This document shows positions 33,543 through 42,671 of a stretch of DNA of 47,790 nt, in pieces. Position 1 is the first letter of the stretch; every line of letters begins with the position of its first letter. The notes beneath the pieces are model-generated. The model was not told the DNA's origin, searched no databases, and was given only the letters and a program-made list of their open reading frames with translations. The DNA is taken from assembly GCA_002307055.1 (NCBI GenBank), contig DBTM01000006.1:1-47790 (forward strand), read 5' to 3'. The DNA comes from Clostridiales bacterium UBA1316. Its GTDB lineage: Bacteria > Bacillota > Clostridia > Oscillospirales > Oscillospiraceae. A program made the position numbers and the translations under genes.

Positions 33543-34805
33543 TTAGTTATCGAAGACGCCCGCGAGCATGTCCGCAGCCGTCATAATTCCAAGCCGTCCG
33601 GCTTCAAGGGTCAGGCCGCCCTGCAGGTACGCGCAGAAGGGTGCGCGCATCGGCCCGTCGGCAGACAACTCAATGGACGCGCCCTGGATAAAGGTGCCGG
33701 CAGCCATGATGACGGGGCAGTCGTAGCCGGGCATGTCCCAGGGCTCCGGGCTGACATAGGAATCGACGGGCGAGCCCGCCTGGATGCCCTTGCAGAAGCG
33801 CCTGAGCAATTCGGGGCTCCCCAGCTCCACCAGCTGGATGATATCAGACCGGGGCGCGTCCCAGGCAGGTACGGTTTTATAACCCATCAGCTCAAGGAGT
33901 CTGGCGCAGAACACGGCTGTCTTTAACGCTTCGCCGACCGTATGCGGCGCGAGAAAGAAGCCCTGATAGAGCAGCCTGTTGTTAAAAAGCGAGGCGCCGC
34001 ATTCGCCGCCGATACCCGGCGTCGTGAGCCTGTAGGCCGCCGCTTCGACAAGGTCCCGCTTCCCGGCGATATAGCCGCCTGTCGGCGCGATGCCGCCGCC
34101 GGGGTTTTTGATGAGCGAGCCTGCCATCAGGTCGGCTCCGGCTTCTGTCGGCTCGATTGTCTCGGTAAATTCACCGTAGCAGTTGTCGACAAGGACGGCG
34201 GCTTTCGGGTTGACGGCGTGTACGATTTCGCTGATTTTGCCGATGTCGCCGACCGATAAAGCGGGACGGCTGGAGTAGCCGCGGGAGCGCTGAATAAAGA
34301 CGGCGGCAACGTGCGGCGCTGTGGCTTCCCGGGTTATCGCTGCATAATCCGGCTTCCCGTCCGGCAGGAGGTCCGTCTGCGCGTAGCCGATGCCGTAATC
34401 GCGCAGAGAGCCGTGATAGCTGCCCTCGATGCCGATGACGCCGCGCAGGGTATCGTAAGGCGTGCCTGTCACCGAGAGCAGAACATCGCCTGTTTTCAGC
34501 GCGGAGAAGATGGCCGCCGTGATGGCGTGCGTCCCGTTGACAAAGCCGATACGAACAAGCGCCGCTTCCGCGCCGAAAACATCGGCGTAGATGAGGTCAA
34601 GCGTGTCGCGTCCCTTGTCGCCGTAACCGTAGCCGGTTGAACCCGTCAGGCACCCGTCCGAAACTCGGAACTTCCGGAAAGCGGACAGGACCTTCTCCGT
34701 GTTTTCCGCCGACAAGACATGAAGCTTACTCAGTACGGGTGCGATATCCGCCATTGCCTGTTCGGAAAGCCGCCTGATTTCCGGGCTGAGATTCATATAC
34801 CCCAT
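33543..34805 (-). CDS. Methionine gamma-lyase-like / aluminium resistance family PLP protein
   Basis: This 420-residue PLP-dependent protein belongs to the family annotated as aluminium resistance or methionine gamma-lyase family. Typical stretches are STGYGYGDKGRDTLDLIYADVFGAEAALVR, GTPYDTLRGVIG, VFIQRSRGYSSRP, VLVDNCYGEF (PLP-binding aspartate) and GSLIKNPGGGIAPTGGYIAG with the probable Schiff-base lysine. The substrate is not established. Its ATG shares one base with the stop of the upstream peptidase gene (TGATG), with GGAGAAG as ribosome site. Confidence 0.92.
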   Translation of the reverse strand: MGYMNLSPEIRRLSEQAMADIAPVLSKLHVLSAENTEKVLSAFRKFRVSDGCLTGSTGYGYGDKGRDTLDLIYADVFGAEAALVRIGFVNGTHAITAAIFSALKTGDVLLSVTGTPYDTLRGVIGIEGSYHGSLRDYGIGYAQTDLLPDGKPDYAAITREATAPHVAAVFIQRSRGYSSRPALSVGDIGKISEIVHAVNPKAAVLVDNCYGEFTETIEPTEAGADLMAGSLIKNPGGGIAPTGGYIAGKRDLVEAAAYRLTTPGIGGECGASLFNNRLLYQGFFLAPHTVGEALKTAVFCARLLELMGYKTVPAWDAPRSDIIQLVELGSPELLRRFCKGIQAGSPVDSYVSPEPWDMPGYDCPVIMAAGTFIQGASIELSADGPMRAPFCAYLQGGLTLEAGRLGIMTAADMLAGVFDN

Positions 34806-35839
34806 CAGTTTTCTTCTCCGATATGGTTAATTTCTCCGAGAAACAGCTCGGCCAGCTTGTAAACAGCCTCAAAATCCGAAACGCTGCCGACGCAGGACGG
34901 CGAATGCAGATTCCGGATCGGCGCGGCAATCCCCGCCGTCATGACACCGGCGCGCGAACGCTGGACGGCACCGGCATCGGTTCCGCCGGAGATATAGGAC
35001 TTGGTCTGCCAGGGGATGCCGTTTTTATCGGCGAGTGCGGTCAGGCGGCCGTACAGCTCCCGGTTGTAAATTGTCCCACCGTCCATGAAGGGGATAACGA
35101 CGCCCTTGCCGACGGCACAGACCTTTTTCGGCCCGGAGACGGAGGGGAAATCCGCCGCCGTCGTAGCTTCGACAATCAGCGCGATGTCGGGGCGGACGCT
35201 GAAGGCCGCACCGAAGGCGCCGCGCGTGCCCGCCTCCTCCTGCACCGTGAAGACAAACGTACAGTCGGCGGGCAGCTCCGACTCCAGGAGCTTGATTAAA
35301 ACCGCGCAGCCGATGCGGTCGTCGAGGGCCTTGGCTTTTATAAGGCAGCTGCCCAGTGCGATGACAGCGCCGTCAAACGCGCCCACGTCGCCGGGCGATA
35401 CGCGCTTTAACGCTTCTTCTTTATTTTTTACGCCGATATCGATATACATTTCATCCAGAGACGTAATTTTGTCCCGCTCTTCCTTTTTGACAAGATGGTA
35501 GGCTTTATTGCCGATGACACCGGCGGTTTTTTGATCGCCGAGATAAACGGTTTTGCCGATGATGACGCGGCGGTCAATCCCGCCGACGGTGTCAAACTTC
35601 AGGTACCCGTCGTCGGTGACGGCGGTGACGATGACGCCGACCTCGTCCATATGCGCGCAGAGCATCAGCGTTTTCCGGGGTGTTACCGCACCTTTTTTGA
35701 AGACGATGAGGTTGCCGACGGCGTCTGTGCGGATATCGCTTGCGTACGGGGCGACGCGGGACCGGATATAATCACGGACGCTGTCCTCCGTACCGGAGAC
35801 GCCATTCATAGCGCAGAGCGTTTTAATCGTATCAAGCAT
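34805..35839 (-). CDS. M42-family metallopeptidase
   Basis: This is a 344-residue dinuclear-metal aminopeptidase/endoglucanase-like protein of the M42 family. Metal and catalytic motifs: CAHMDEVG, KALDDRIG, VQEEAGTRGA, VEATTA, and a C-terminal NLHSPS. Such enzymes form dodecameric cages and trim peptides. It is a paralogue of the next gene upstream. The start at 35839 is preferred over 35848 because AGGGG is then about 9 bases away; the gene overlaps the upstream stop by 8 bases. Confidence 0.93.
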   Translation of the reverse strand: MLDTIKTLCAMNGVSGTEDSVRDYIRSRVAPYASDIRTDAVGNLIVFKKGAVTPRKTLMLCAHMDEVGVIVTAVTDDGYLKFDTVGGIDRRVIIGKTVYLGDQKTAGVIGNKAYHLVKKEERDKITSLDEMYIDIGVKNKEEALKRVSPGDVGAFDGAVIALGSCLIKAKALDDRIGCAVLIKLLESELPADCTFVFTVQEEAGTRGAFGAAFSVRPDIALIVEATTAADFPSVSGPKKVCAVGKGVVIPFMDGGTIYNRELYGRLTALADKNGIPWQTKSYISGGTDAGAVQRSRAGVMTAGIAAPIRNLHSPSCVGSVSDFEAVYKLAELFLGEINHIGEEN

Positions 35840-36869
35840 GGAGGTCATCCCCTTTCATCGCCATGGCAACCTCGGCGAGCAGCAGGGCCGCCGCCTCGGC
35901 GTCCGCGAGGCTGATGACCTCGACGGGGGTATGCATGTATTTGAGCGGCAGACCGAAGAGCGCCGTTGCCACACCCTCGCGCGAGATCTGAATATAGTTG
36001 GCATTCGTGCCGGTATCGCCCGCTTCGATGCCGATCTGATACTTAATATCCTTGACCTCGGCCAGTTTGACGGCTGTTTCGGTCAGCGGCTTGTTGAGGA
36101 TGGTACCTTTGGAGATGATGACGCCGCCGCCAAGCTCCTTCATGCCGGGTTCCTTGCTGTCGGGTGTTTTGGCGTGATCGACGTCAATAGCGACGCACCA
36201 GTCGGGGGCGATACCAAATGCGCCCGCACGGGCGCCGCGCTCGCCGACCTCCTCCTGCACACTGGCGAGGACATAGATATCCACCTCGAGTTTTTGGTCT
36301 TTGAGCAGCTCAAGCGCGCGCAGGACGCCGGCAAAACACGCGCGGTCATCAAGGGCTTTGCCGCAGATCAAGCCGTCTCCGAAGAGGCGGGCACCGGTAT
36401 TGTACACGGCTGCCGTACCCAGGGGGACTGCTTTTTTAGCCTCGTCCTGCGTCAGGCCGACATCGATATAGAGGTCTTCGATTTTTATGGTTTTATCGGA
36501 CTCGTCGGCTTTTAGGATGTGCGGCGGCAGGACGCCGACAATGCCGACAATCGGCGGCTCGGTGAGGATTTTTATCTCGGACGCCGGCAGCATCCTGCTG
36601 TCGACACCGCCGAGGGCGGAAAAGCGCAGAAAGCCCTCATCCCATCCCGTGATGATAAAGCCGATCTCGTCAATATGAGCGTCAAACAGGAGTTTTTTCG
36701 CGTTTTCTCTCCCACACCGCTTAATGCCGATGATGTTCCCGAGTACGTCTGTACGGACCTCGTCCATGCAGGCCGACAGCATTTCACGCACCCGCGCCGC
36801 CACCGCCTGCTCGTATCCCGCCGGGCCCGCCATGGAGCACAACTCAATAATTGTGTCTGCAATTGCCAT
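35832..36869 (-). CDS. M42-family metallopeptidase (paralogue)
   Basis: This 345-residue M42 peptidase has DAHIDEIGFI, KALDDRACF, VQEEVGERGARA, IDVDHAKTPD and KYMHTPVEV. The gene and its neighbour form a tandem pair diverged enough to suggest different peptide preferences or a mixed complex. The start could be ATG 36881 or ATG 36869; the AAGGA upstream fits neither perfectly, and 36869 gives the length seen in the paralogue. Confidence 0.92.
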   Translation of the reverse strand: MAIADTIIELCSMAGPAGYEQAVAARVREMLSACMDEVRTDVLGNIIGIKRCGRENAKKLLFDAHIDEIGFIITGWDEGFLRFSALGGVDSRMLPASEIKILTEPPIVGIVGVLPPHILKADESDKTIKIEDLYIDVGLTQDEAKKAVPLGTAAVYNTGARLFGDGLICGKALDDRACFAGVLRALELLKDQKLEVDIYVLASVQEEVGERGARAGAFGIAPDWCVAIDVDHAKTPDSKEPGMKELGGGVIISKGTILNKPLTETAVKLAEVKDIKYQIGIEAGDTGTNANYIQISREGVATALFGLPLKYMHTPVEVISLADAEAAALLLAEVAMAMKGDDLHA

Positions 36870-36928
36870 TGATACAGCCATTCCTTTCGGTTTCTACGCG
36901 TCATCTCTGCGTTTCTAAGATGACGGTT

Positions 36929-38308
36929 TTATTCTAATCCGTTGATGATTGCTTTATAAGTATTCCCGCGAACCTCAAAATTCTTGAATTTATCGTAAGC
37001 GGTGCTTGCCGGTGACAGGATGACAATGTCGCCGTCCTCGGCTGCTTTATGCGCTGTTAAAACGGCTTCCTTAAAATCATCTTTTATAATGATAACAGGG
37101 GTGCCGCGATAGTCCGGCGCCTGAAGCACGGCCGCGCGGATTTTATCCGCCGTCATGCCGGTGAGAACAAGCGTTTTAACGTGCGCGACGATTTCCGGCC
37201 CCAGCGCGTCATAGGCGATGCCCTTATCCTTACCGCCTGCGATTAAAATGACCTTTTTATCGAATGACCGCAGCCCGGCGGTTGTCCTGGTCGGGCCCGA
37301 GGCAATCGAATCGTTGTAGTATTTAACGCCTCTGAACGTACGCACAAGCTCAATTCGGTGCTCAACCCCCGTCAGTTCCCGCGCGACACGGCGGTACGTC
37401 TCGTAGCTGACGAGGCCGCGCACCGCGCCGAACGCCGCCATATAGTTTTCGATATTGTGCACGCCGCTCAGGAATATCTCCGAGGCCTCCATAACAGGGA
37501 CGATTTTACCGTCCATCGATTCAAAGATCGTGCCGCTTTCTAAAAACAACCCGTTCTCCACACGGCTCTTTCTGCTGAAAAGCCGGACTTCGCCCTGCGC
37601 GGTTTCGGCGAATGCGCGGGTAATATCCGAGTCGAGATTAAGCACGGCGATATCCGACGCGCTTTGAAACCGCAGGATATTCCGCTTTGCTTCAACATAC
37701 TCTTCCATATCGCGGTGCATATCAAGATGGTTGGGCGTCAGATTGGTGACCACGGCAATCCAGGGGCTCTTTTTCATCGTCAGGAGCTGAAACGACGACA
37801 GCTCCAGCACGGCGATATCGTCCGCCTTCATCGTTTCAGCTTGGCATAAAAGCGGCGTACCGATATTGCCGCCTATATGGACAGTATAGCCATCCTCCCT
37901 AAGGAGTCTGGATATGATGGTCGTCGTTGTCGTCTTTCCGTCGCTGCCGGTGACGGCGATGATGCGGCAGGGACAGACCTCGAAGAATACTTCCATCTCC
38001 GAGGTCAGCTCAGCGCCGCGGGCGATGGCTTCCGTCAGCTCCGGCAGGTCGGGGCGCATACCCGGTGTCCGGAAGATCACATCGGCGTCCAGCGCTTGCA
38101 GGTAATCGGCGCCCAGACGCAGCTTGGCACCTTTTTTTTCAAGCCTATCTGCCGCTTCACCAAGCGCACCAAGCTCGGTTTTATCGCAGGCTGTCACATC
38201 GCAGCCGGCGGTGAGCAGGAGCTCAATGAGCGGTGTATTGCTGATGCCGATGCCGATCACGGCGATTTTTTTGTTTTTAATACCGGCAATATATTCAGAC
38301 AGTGTCAA
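36929..38308 (-). CDS. murD: UDP-N-acetylmuramoylalanine-D-glutamate ligase
   Basis: This 459-residue cytoplasmic enzyme adds D-glutamate to UDP-MurNAc-L-Ala in peptidoglycan synthesis. The ATP loop VTGSDGKTTT is at about 119-127; other marks are NIGTPLL, ELSSFQLLTMK, NLTPNHLDMHRDMEEYVEAK, YYNDSIASGPTRT and the C-terminal ILSPASTAYDKF. It uses a TTG start at 38308, set by GAGGTG five bases upstream. It heads the minus-strand run that continues through the two peptidases to ligA and is not in the usual dcw cluster here. Confidence 0.96.
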   Translation of the reverse strand: MTLSEYIAGIKNKKIAVIGIGISNTPLIELLLTAGCDVTACDKTELGALGEAADRLEKKGAKLRLGADYLQALDADVIFRTPGMRPDLPELTEAIARGAELTSEMEVFFEVCPCRIIAVTGSDGKTTTTTIISRLLREDGYTVHIGGNIGTPLLCQAETMKADDIAVLELSSFQLLTMKKSPWIAVVTNLTPNHLDMHRDMEEYVEAKRNILRFQSASDIAVLNLDSDITRAFAETAQGEVRLFSRKSRVENGLFLESGTIFESMDGKIVPVMEASEIFLSGVHNIENYMAAFGAVRGLVSYETYRRVARELTGVEHRIELVRTFRGVKYYNDSIASGPTRTTAGLRSFDKKVILIAGGKDKGIAYDALGPEIVAHVKTLVLTGMTADKIRAAVLQAPDYRGTPVIIIKDDFKEAVLTAHKAAEDGDIVILSPASTAYDKFKNFEVRGNTYKAIINGLE

Positions 38309-38404
38309 TATTGCACCTCATTTCTGAATTGGCTTTAACCTAACATCCGTTAGATTTTTGCCTGATTCCCTGACTTTAATAAATGTATCTACCTATTTCC
38401 TGTT

Positions 38405-38433
38405 ATTATATAATGGACGCGGCAGTTTTTCAA
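38405..38433 (-). promoter_or_regulatory. Promoter of the murD-to-ligA run
   Basis: On the minus strand TTGAAA and a perfect TATAAT are exactly 17 bp apart, about 97 bp upstream of murD. Confidence 0.7.
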
Positions 38434-38476
38434 ATAGAAATCGCACGCTTCGGCGTGCCCGGAGGTTAACCGGCAG

Positions 38477-38505
38477 TTGAGCAGGCATCACGTATTTTGT
38501 ATAGC
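38477..38505 (+). promoter_or_regulatory. Promoter of the HTH/kinase-fold gene
   Basis: TTGAGC and TATAGC are 17 bp apart, about 70 bp upstream of the preferred start. A GCACGC-TTCG-GCGTGC hairpin (38443-38458) separates it from the murD promoter. Confidence 0.45.
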
Positions 38506-38573
38506 TATATTCGTGCGTTTGATTTATGCTTCATGTATCAGCGCTGAAGACAAAACAGGAAAGGGTCGGTTTT

Positions 38574-39926
38574 ATGCTCGATACACGAAAGGTCGGCATT
38601 AAAATTGCGTTATTACGGAAGAAAACAGGATACTCACAGGATAAACTGGCTGAAATGCTCCGCATATCGCCGCAGGCTATCAGCAAATGGGAAAACGGAC
38701 ATTCGCTGCCTGATACATCGCTGCTCCCCGTGCTCGCACAGATTTTCGGCTGCACGATTGACGATATGATTATGCCCGCTTATTCCTTTGATGAGAAGAT
38801 CGAAGAGGCAAAGCCGAAGCAATTAGAGGAGCAGGCGGAATATATCGCCAGAAGCGTTATGAATAAGCTCGAGGGCAAATTAACCGATACGGCGCTTGGG
38901 GGCCTTGACGACGGTACTATTATTAACGCCGTCTATAAGGCCAACGGCACTATCGGTCATTGCACCGTCTCCAGAGGAAAGCCTTTTAAAGAAAGCGGAA
39001 ATATCGTGACCGCCGTGACGGTGCGCACAGCGCAAAAAGAGTATAAGCTAATACAGAAGATCTATATGAAAAGCGACAGTGAGCTGCGCGGATATGCCCT
39101 GCTGAGCAATTATACTCTAAAAATACCGCAGGTGTTTTATATTGATTTCGACAGGCAGATTGTGCTTTCTGAAGACTTGAGCGCGCGCTTTATCCGCTGT
39201 AATAATTATGATGAGGACAATGAACCGGGCGTTATAATCAGAGATAATTATCAGTCTATATTGAAATCCGCTGCGCTGCTGCATGCCGCCTGCTGGGAAA
39301 ACGACGAGGCTTTTGACCGGCTCGGACTTGAATGGCGGCTGCAGTCAAAAGAGCATCTGCTGATGCATATCAGCGCAATGGCGCAGGATTTCAAAAAGTA
39401 CAAAAGAAATGAAGAAGCCGGAAAAATCCCAAAGGTATGGGAAAGCTTTGAAAACCGGCTGGATATGAAAAAGCTGGACTATTACGAGCTTGCGATCGAA
39501 TATATGAAAGCTGAATATGTCAGGCTGATTGAAACAAGATTCAATACCCGTAAAAATATAACGGTGATTCACGGTGATATGCACCCCGGCACAGCTTTTA
39601 TGGCAAGGACCGCAGACAGAGAGGTTAAGTTCGACGGCTTCCAGGCTGTCAGGCTGGGTCTTGCGACGGAAGACCTGGCGATGCTTTTAGCGCTTCATAT
39701 TGAGCCAGAAAAAAATAAAGTGCTGCCGCTGCTGGACTATTATTATCAGTGCCTGAGTGAAAGCGTACGGGATTATCCGTATGAAACCTTTATCAGCGAT
39801 TACAAGCTGTCGATTGCGGAAAACATGTTTTTTAATATCCGGCTCATCAACAGCAAGATTTTTGATTTTAAAATGCGGGATAAGGCAATCAAGGCTTTCG
39901 AGTCTTTTGTAACGGAGCGCAAATAA
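38574..39926 (+). CDS. XRE-family HTH protein fused to an APH/choline-kinase-like domain
   Basis: This 450-residue protein starts with a clear HTH (about 8-62; IALLRKKTGYSQDKLAEMLRISPQAISKWENGHSLPDTSLLPVLAQIFGCTIDDM). A helical linker leads into a domain with the shape of aminoglycoside phosphotransferases (about 130-445), including the catalytic loop HGDMHPG at 333-339. The usual asparagine of HGDxHxxN is threonine here (HGDMHPGTAF), and the metal-binding aspartate may be D354 in KFDGF. It may therefore bind nucleotide or small molecule and regulate DNA rather than inactivate drugs. ATG 38574 has GAAAGGG upstream; ATG 38526 has none. Confidence 0.8.
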   Translation: MLDTRKVGIKIALLRKKTGYSQDKLAEMLRISPQAISKWENGHSLPDTSLLPVLAQIFGCTIDDMIMPAYSFDEKIEEAKPKQLEEQAEYIARSVMNKLEGKLTDTALGGLDDGTIINAVYKANGTIGHCTVSRGKPFKESGNIVTAVTVRTAQKEYKLIQKIYMKSDSELRGYALLSNYTLKIPQVFYIDFDRQIVLSEDLSARFIRCNNYDEDNEPGVIIRDNYQSILKSAALLHAACWENDEAFDRLGLEWRLQSKEHLLMHISAMAQDFKKYKRNEEAGKIPKVWESFENRLDMKKLDYYELAIEYMKAEYVRLIETRFNTRKNITVIHGDMHPGTAFMARTADREVKFDGFQAVRLGLATEDLAMLLALHIEPEKNKVLPLLDYYYQCLSESVRDYPYETFISDYKLSIAENMFFNIRLINSKIFDFKMRDKAIKAFESFVTERK

Positions 39927-39942
39927 AACCGATGACCGCATG

Positions 39943-39990
39943 ACGCAGCCTTTTAAAATTTTGTTTCATAAGGCTGCGTTTGTGTTTTTG
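39943..39990 (+). terminator. Terminator of the HTH/kinase-fold gene
   Basis: ACGCAGCCTT (39943-39952) pairs perfectly with AAGGCTGCGT (39970-39979) and is followed by TTGTGTTTTTG. It isolates this gene from the helicase gene downstream. Confidence 0.8.
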
Positions 39991-40094
39991 TGTTAAATTT
40001 ATATTATTTTTTTGAAATAATTCTGGAATATAACGGTATTGTGTGTTACACTTATTGGCCCGGCTAAAATGAACAGATGAATGGAGTGATCCTC

Positions 40095-42554
40095 TTGGAC
40101 GTGAATACGGGCATGGATACGGCGCTTTGTGTCGGAAAAACGCTGTACACCAGGAACGGTGATAAGGCTGTTATCACCTCGATATCGGGCCAGGCGCTGA
40201 CGATTGAAAACAATAACAGGCAATATTCGAGAAATGTTGCCGCCGTCGGCAAGTCTCTTTTCACCTCAAATCCGCTGGAACAGGCCGCGGCTGAGGAATA
40301 TGAGGGTGACACATCGTTTCAGCAGGAAGCACAGCATCTAAAGGAAACGCAGGAGCGTCTGGAAACCTTCAGCGGTTTTGTACTGGCAATCAACATCGGG
40401 CTTTACGGCGCTGTGCTCGGCACGGTAATCGGCTTTGATGAGGTGACGAAGGAGGAGCTCATTGCCCATCCTTATTTCGCCCGAATGGACATTGTAATAG
40501 ACGACCAGCAGAGCAGCGGACTGGAAATCGCCTATATCGGCAAAAAAGGCGTCTATCATGAGAACCGTTTGCTCATCAGCGACTGGCGGTCGGAAATCGG
40601 CCAGAAATATTACATGAAGAACATCACTAAATACAAATACAACGGCTTCGATTATGAGCTGCAGTTAAGGCGCGCGCTTCGGATACGGAACAGCGTACTG
40701 ACCGGCTATGAAAACGAATTTGCCAAAGCCGCCTATCTCAAGACGCTGACCAACGAGGACTCGGAGGCGGACACACACAAGGAAACGATTACTGATCCTT
40801 TTTTACAGGATATCATACGGCAAAAGCATTTCCAGAACAAGCTGACGGATATCATCGAAAGCATACAGGAGAATCAAAATACCATCATCACCTATGATGA
40901 GAACGCCAGCCTTGTTGTACAGGGGTGCGCGGGGTCCGGTAAAACGATGATTCTGCTGCACAGGCTTTCCTTCATCAAATATTTTAACAGGGAGCTTGAT
41001 TTGACGAAGATTAAAATTCTGACACCAAACAGGCTCTTTTCCGCTTATATCAATGATCTGTCGAAAAGCCTCGAGCTCGAGAAGGTGGACAGGCTGACGG
41101 TCAATGAGTATTATGCCACGCTGCTGACACGGTATTATAATATGGAACGCACACAGCTTGGGCAAAAATGCACGCCGAACGAGCTGATTGATTTTAAAAA
41201 CGCGCTGCTGTATAAGGAGTCAGCCGCGGCGGGCTGGCCGACGCTCTATTCAGATACCTTGCGGGAGTATATTAAAAAAGAAACCATCCAATTATTGCGG
41301 TACATTTACGATAACAAAATCAGATATGACGAAGTAAGCGCCGTATTGCGGGCTAAACTGAAATACACTTTGGACGACAACATTTTCGACATGAAAAACA
41401 TCACGATTCTGCGGAGCGTACTGCTGAGCGTCAAGGCGACCTTTGAGCCGTATAACAAACAGCTGGCTGTATACAGGCAATCGGAAAAAGAGCTTGCGTC
41501 GATTGAGCAGAAATTTCTGGAGATGAAGGCCGCTGTGCCGAACGCCGACGCGCTGCTTGACGAGATCATCCAAGAAAAAATAAAGAAAACACCAAACCTG
41601 AGAGAGCAGTATGAACAGCGCAAAAAAGCACTGCTTAAGCAAAGAGGCAGCACGAACCCCAACGCCGACACAGAAATCCGGGAATGCAATTTCAGCCTGT
41701 GCGCCCTGCTATATGACAGAGCGCAGCATGTATTCGAGATTGATAAGAAGCGGCTGCAAAAGGAAAAGGATGAAATTCCGCTCTCCGAGCAGGAGATGGA
41801 GCTCATTGAAAACGCGTACAAGCACTCGGATAACTTATCGATCGGCAGCATTGAAAACTCCGTTGCCGATATGCTTGAACGCGAGTACGCCGTTTCTCTC
41901 AGCTTCAAAAACAGGCTGTATACGAAGCTGCTGATCTATTACATCATACTCGGGAAGCTCACAAACGGCGAAAGGCTGTTATGCGTGGATGAAGGGCATG
42001 ATTTGTATGCCAGTGAATACAGGCTGTTCTTTTTAGTCAACGGCAGCAATCTGCGCTACAATATTTACGGAGACATCAACCAAATTCTACAGGAGGGCGA
42101 AGGCGTTGCCGACTGGGACAATCTGTACAGCATTTTCGATTTCACGCTGTTTACGCTGAATGAAAACTATAGAAACAGCTCGGAAATCATTGACTACGCC
42201 AACCACACGCTGGGCTTTTCCACGACGAATCTGGGCATCAGCGGCGAGAGTGTGCAGGCGCTGGATTTTGACCGTTTTATTGCCCATGTCAACAATAACA
42301 TGATCGGCAGCCGGAAACTGGCAATACTCGTCAAAAAGAAAAAGCCGGCATTTCTGGCGATGCTTCAGAAAAAGCTCGAGGCCAAGATTAACCTCACCGA
42401 AATCAACGCCGGTGAAATCGCCGTTTTAACCCCCGCTGAAGCAAAGGGTCTCGAATTCGACACCTGCTACGTTATGACCGAGGGCATGAATAAAAACGAG
42501 AAGTATATATCCTTTACCAGAGCACTCAACGAGCTGTATATCATCACGAAATAG
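40095..42554 (+). CDS. HelD-like UvrD-family helicase / RNA polymerase-associated ATPase
   Basis: This 819-residue superfamily-1 ATPase has Walker A GCAGSGKT (about 277), Walker B LLCVDEGHD (about 628), NENYRNSSEIIDYAN (motif IV-like) and C-terminal TPAEAKGLEFD and ISFTRALNELYI. The split layout, with an N-terminal segment (YIGKKGVYHENRLLISDWRSEIGQKYY) and a long coiled insert between motifs, is that of HelD, which frees stalled RNA polymerase; some members give rifampicin resistance. The TTG at 40095 has GGAGTG six bases upstream and is preferred to ATG 40077. Confidence 0.85.
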   Translation: MDVNTGMDTALCVGKTLYTRNGDKAVITSISGQALTIENNNRQYSRNVAAVGKSLFTSNPLEQAAAEEYEGDTSFQQEAQHLKETQERLETFSGFVLAINIGLYGAVLGTVIGFDEVTKEELIAHPYFARMDIVIDDQQSSGLEIAYIGKKGVYHENRLLISDWRSEIGQKYYMKNITKYKYNGFDYELQLRRALRIRNSVLTGYENEFAKAAYLKTLTNEDSEADTHKETITDPFLQDIIRQKHFQNKLTDIIESIQENQNTIITYDENASLVVQGCAGSGKTMILLHRLSFIKYFNRELDLTKIKILTPNRLFSAYINDLSKSLELEKVDRLTVNEYYATLLTRYYNMERTQLGQKCTPNELIDFKNALLYKESAAAGWPTLYSDTLREYIKKETIQLLRYIYDNKIRYDEVSAVLRAKLKYTLDDNIFDMKNITILRSVLLSVKATFEPYNKQLAVYRQSEKELASIEQKFLEMKAAVPNADALLDEIIQEKIKKTPNLREQYEQRKKALLKQRGSTNPNADTEIRECNFSLCALLYDRAQHVFEIDKKRLQKEKDEIPLSEQEMELIENAYKHSDNLSIGSIENSVADMLEREYAVSLSFKNRLYTKLLIYYIILGKLTNGERLLCVDEGHDLYASEYRLFFLVNGSNLRYNIYGDINQILQEGEGVADWDNLYSIFDFTLFTLNENYRNSSEIIDYANHTLGFSTTNLGISGESVQALDFDRFIAHVNNNMIGSRKLAILVKKKKPAFLAMLQKKLEAKINLTEINAGEIAVLTPAEAKGLEFDTCYVMTEGMNKNEKYISFTRALNELYIITK

Positions 42555-42578
42555 GTTATGTGCGCGCGGGCAGCCGCA

Positions 42579-42625
42579 AAACCTGCCTGCTGTATCTCGA
42601 TACGATACGGCAGGCAGGTTTCTGG
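42579..42625. terminator. Terminator between the convergent helicase and chemoreceptor genes
   Basis: Perfect 12-bp arms AAACCTGCCTGC (42579-42590) and GCAGGCAGGTTT (42610-42621), with GTATC/GATAC continuing the stem. T-runs are short on both strands, so it probably serves both genes. Confidence 0.7.
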
Positions 42626-42671
42626 CAATCGGGAGGTTTTCATAATCAGATTTCCGAAAGATCAATAGACA

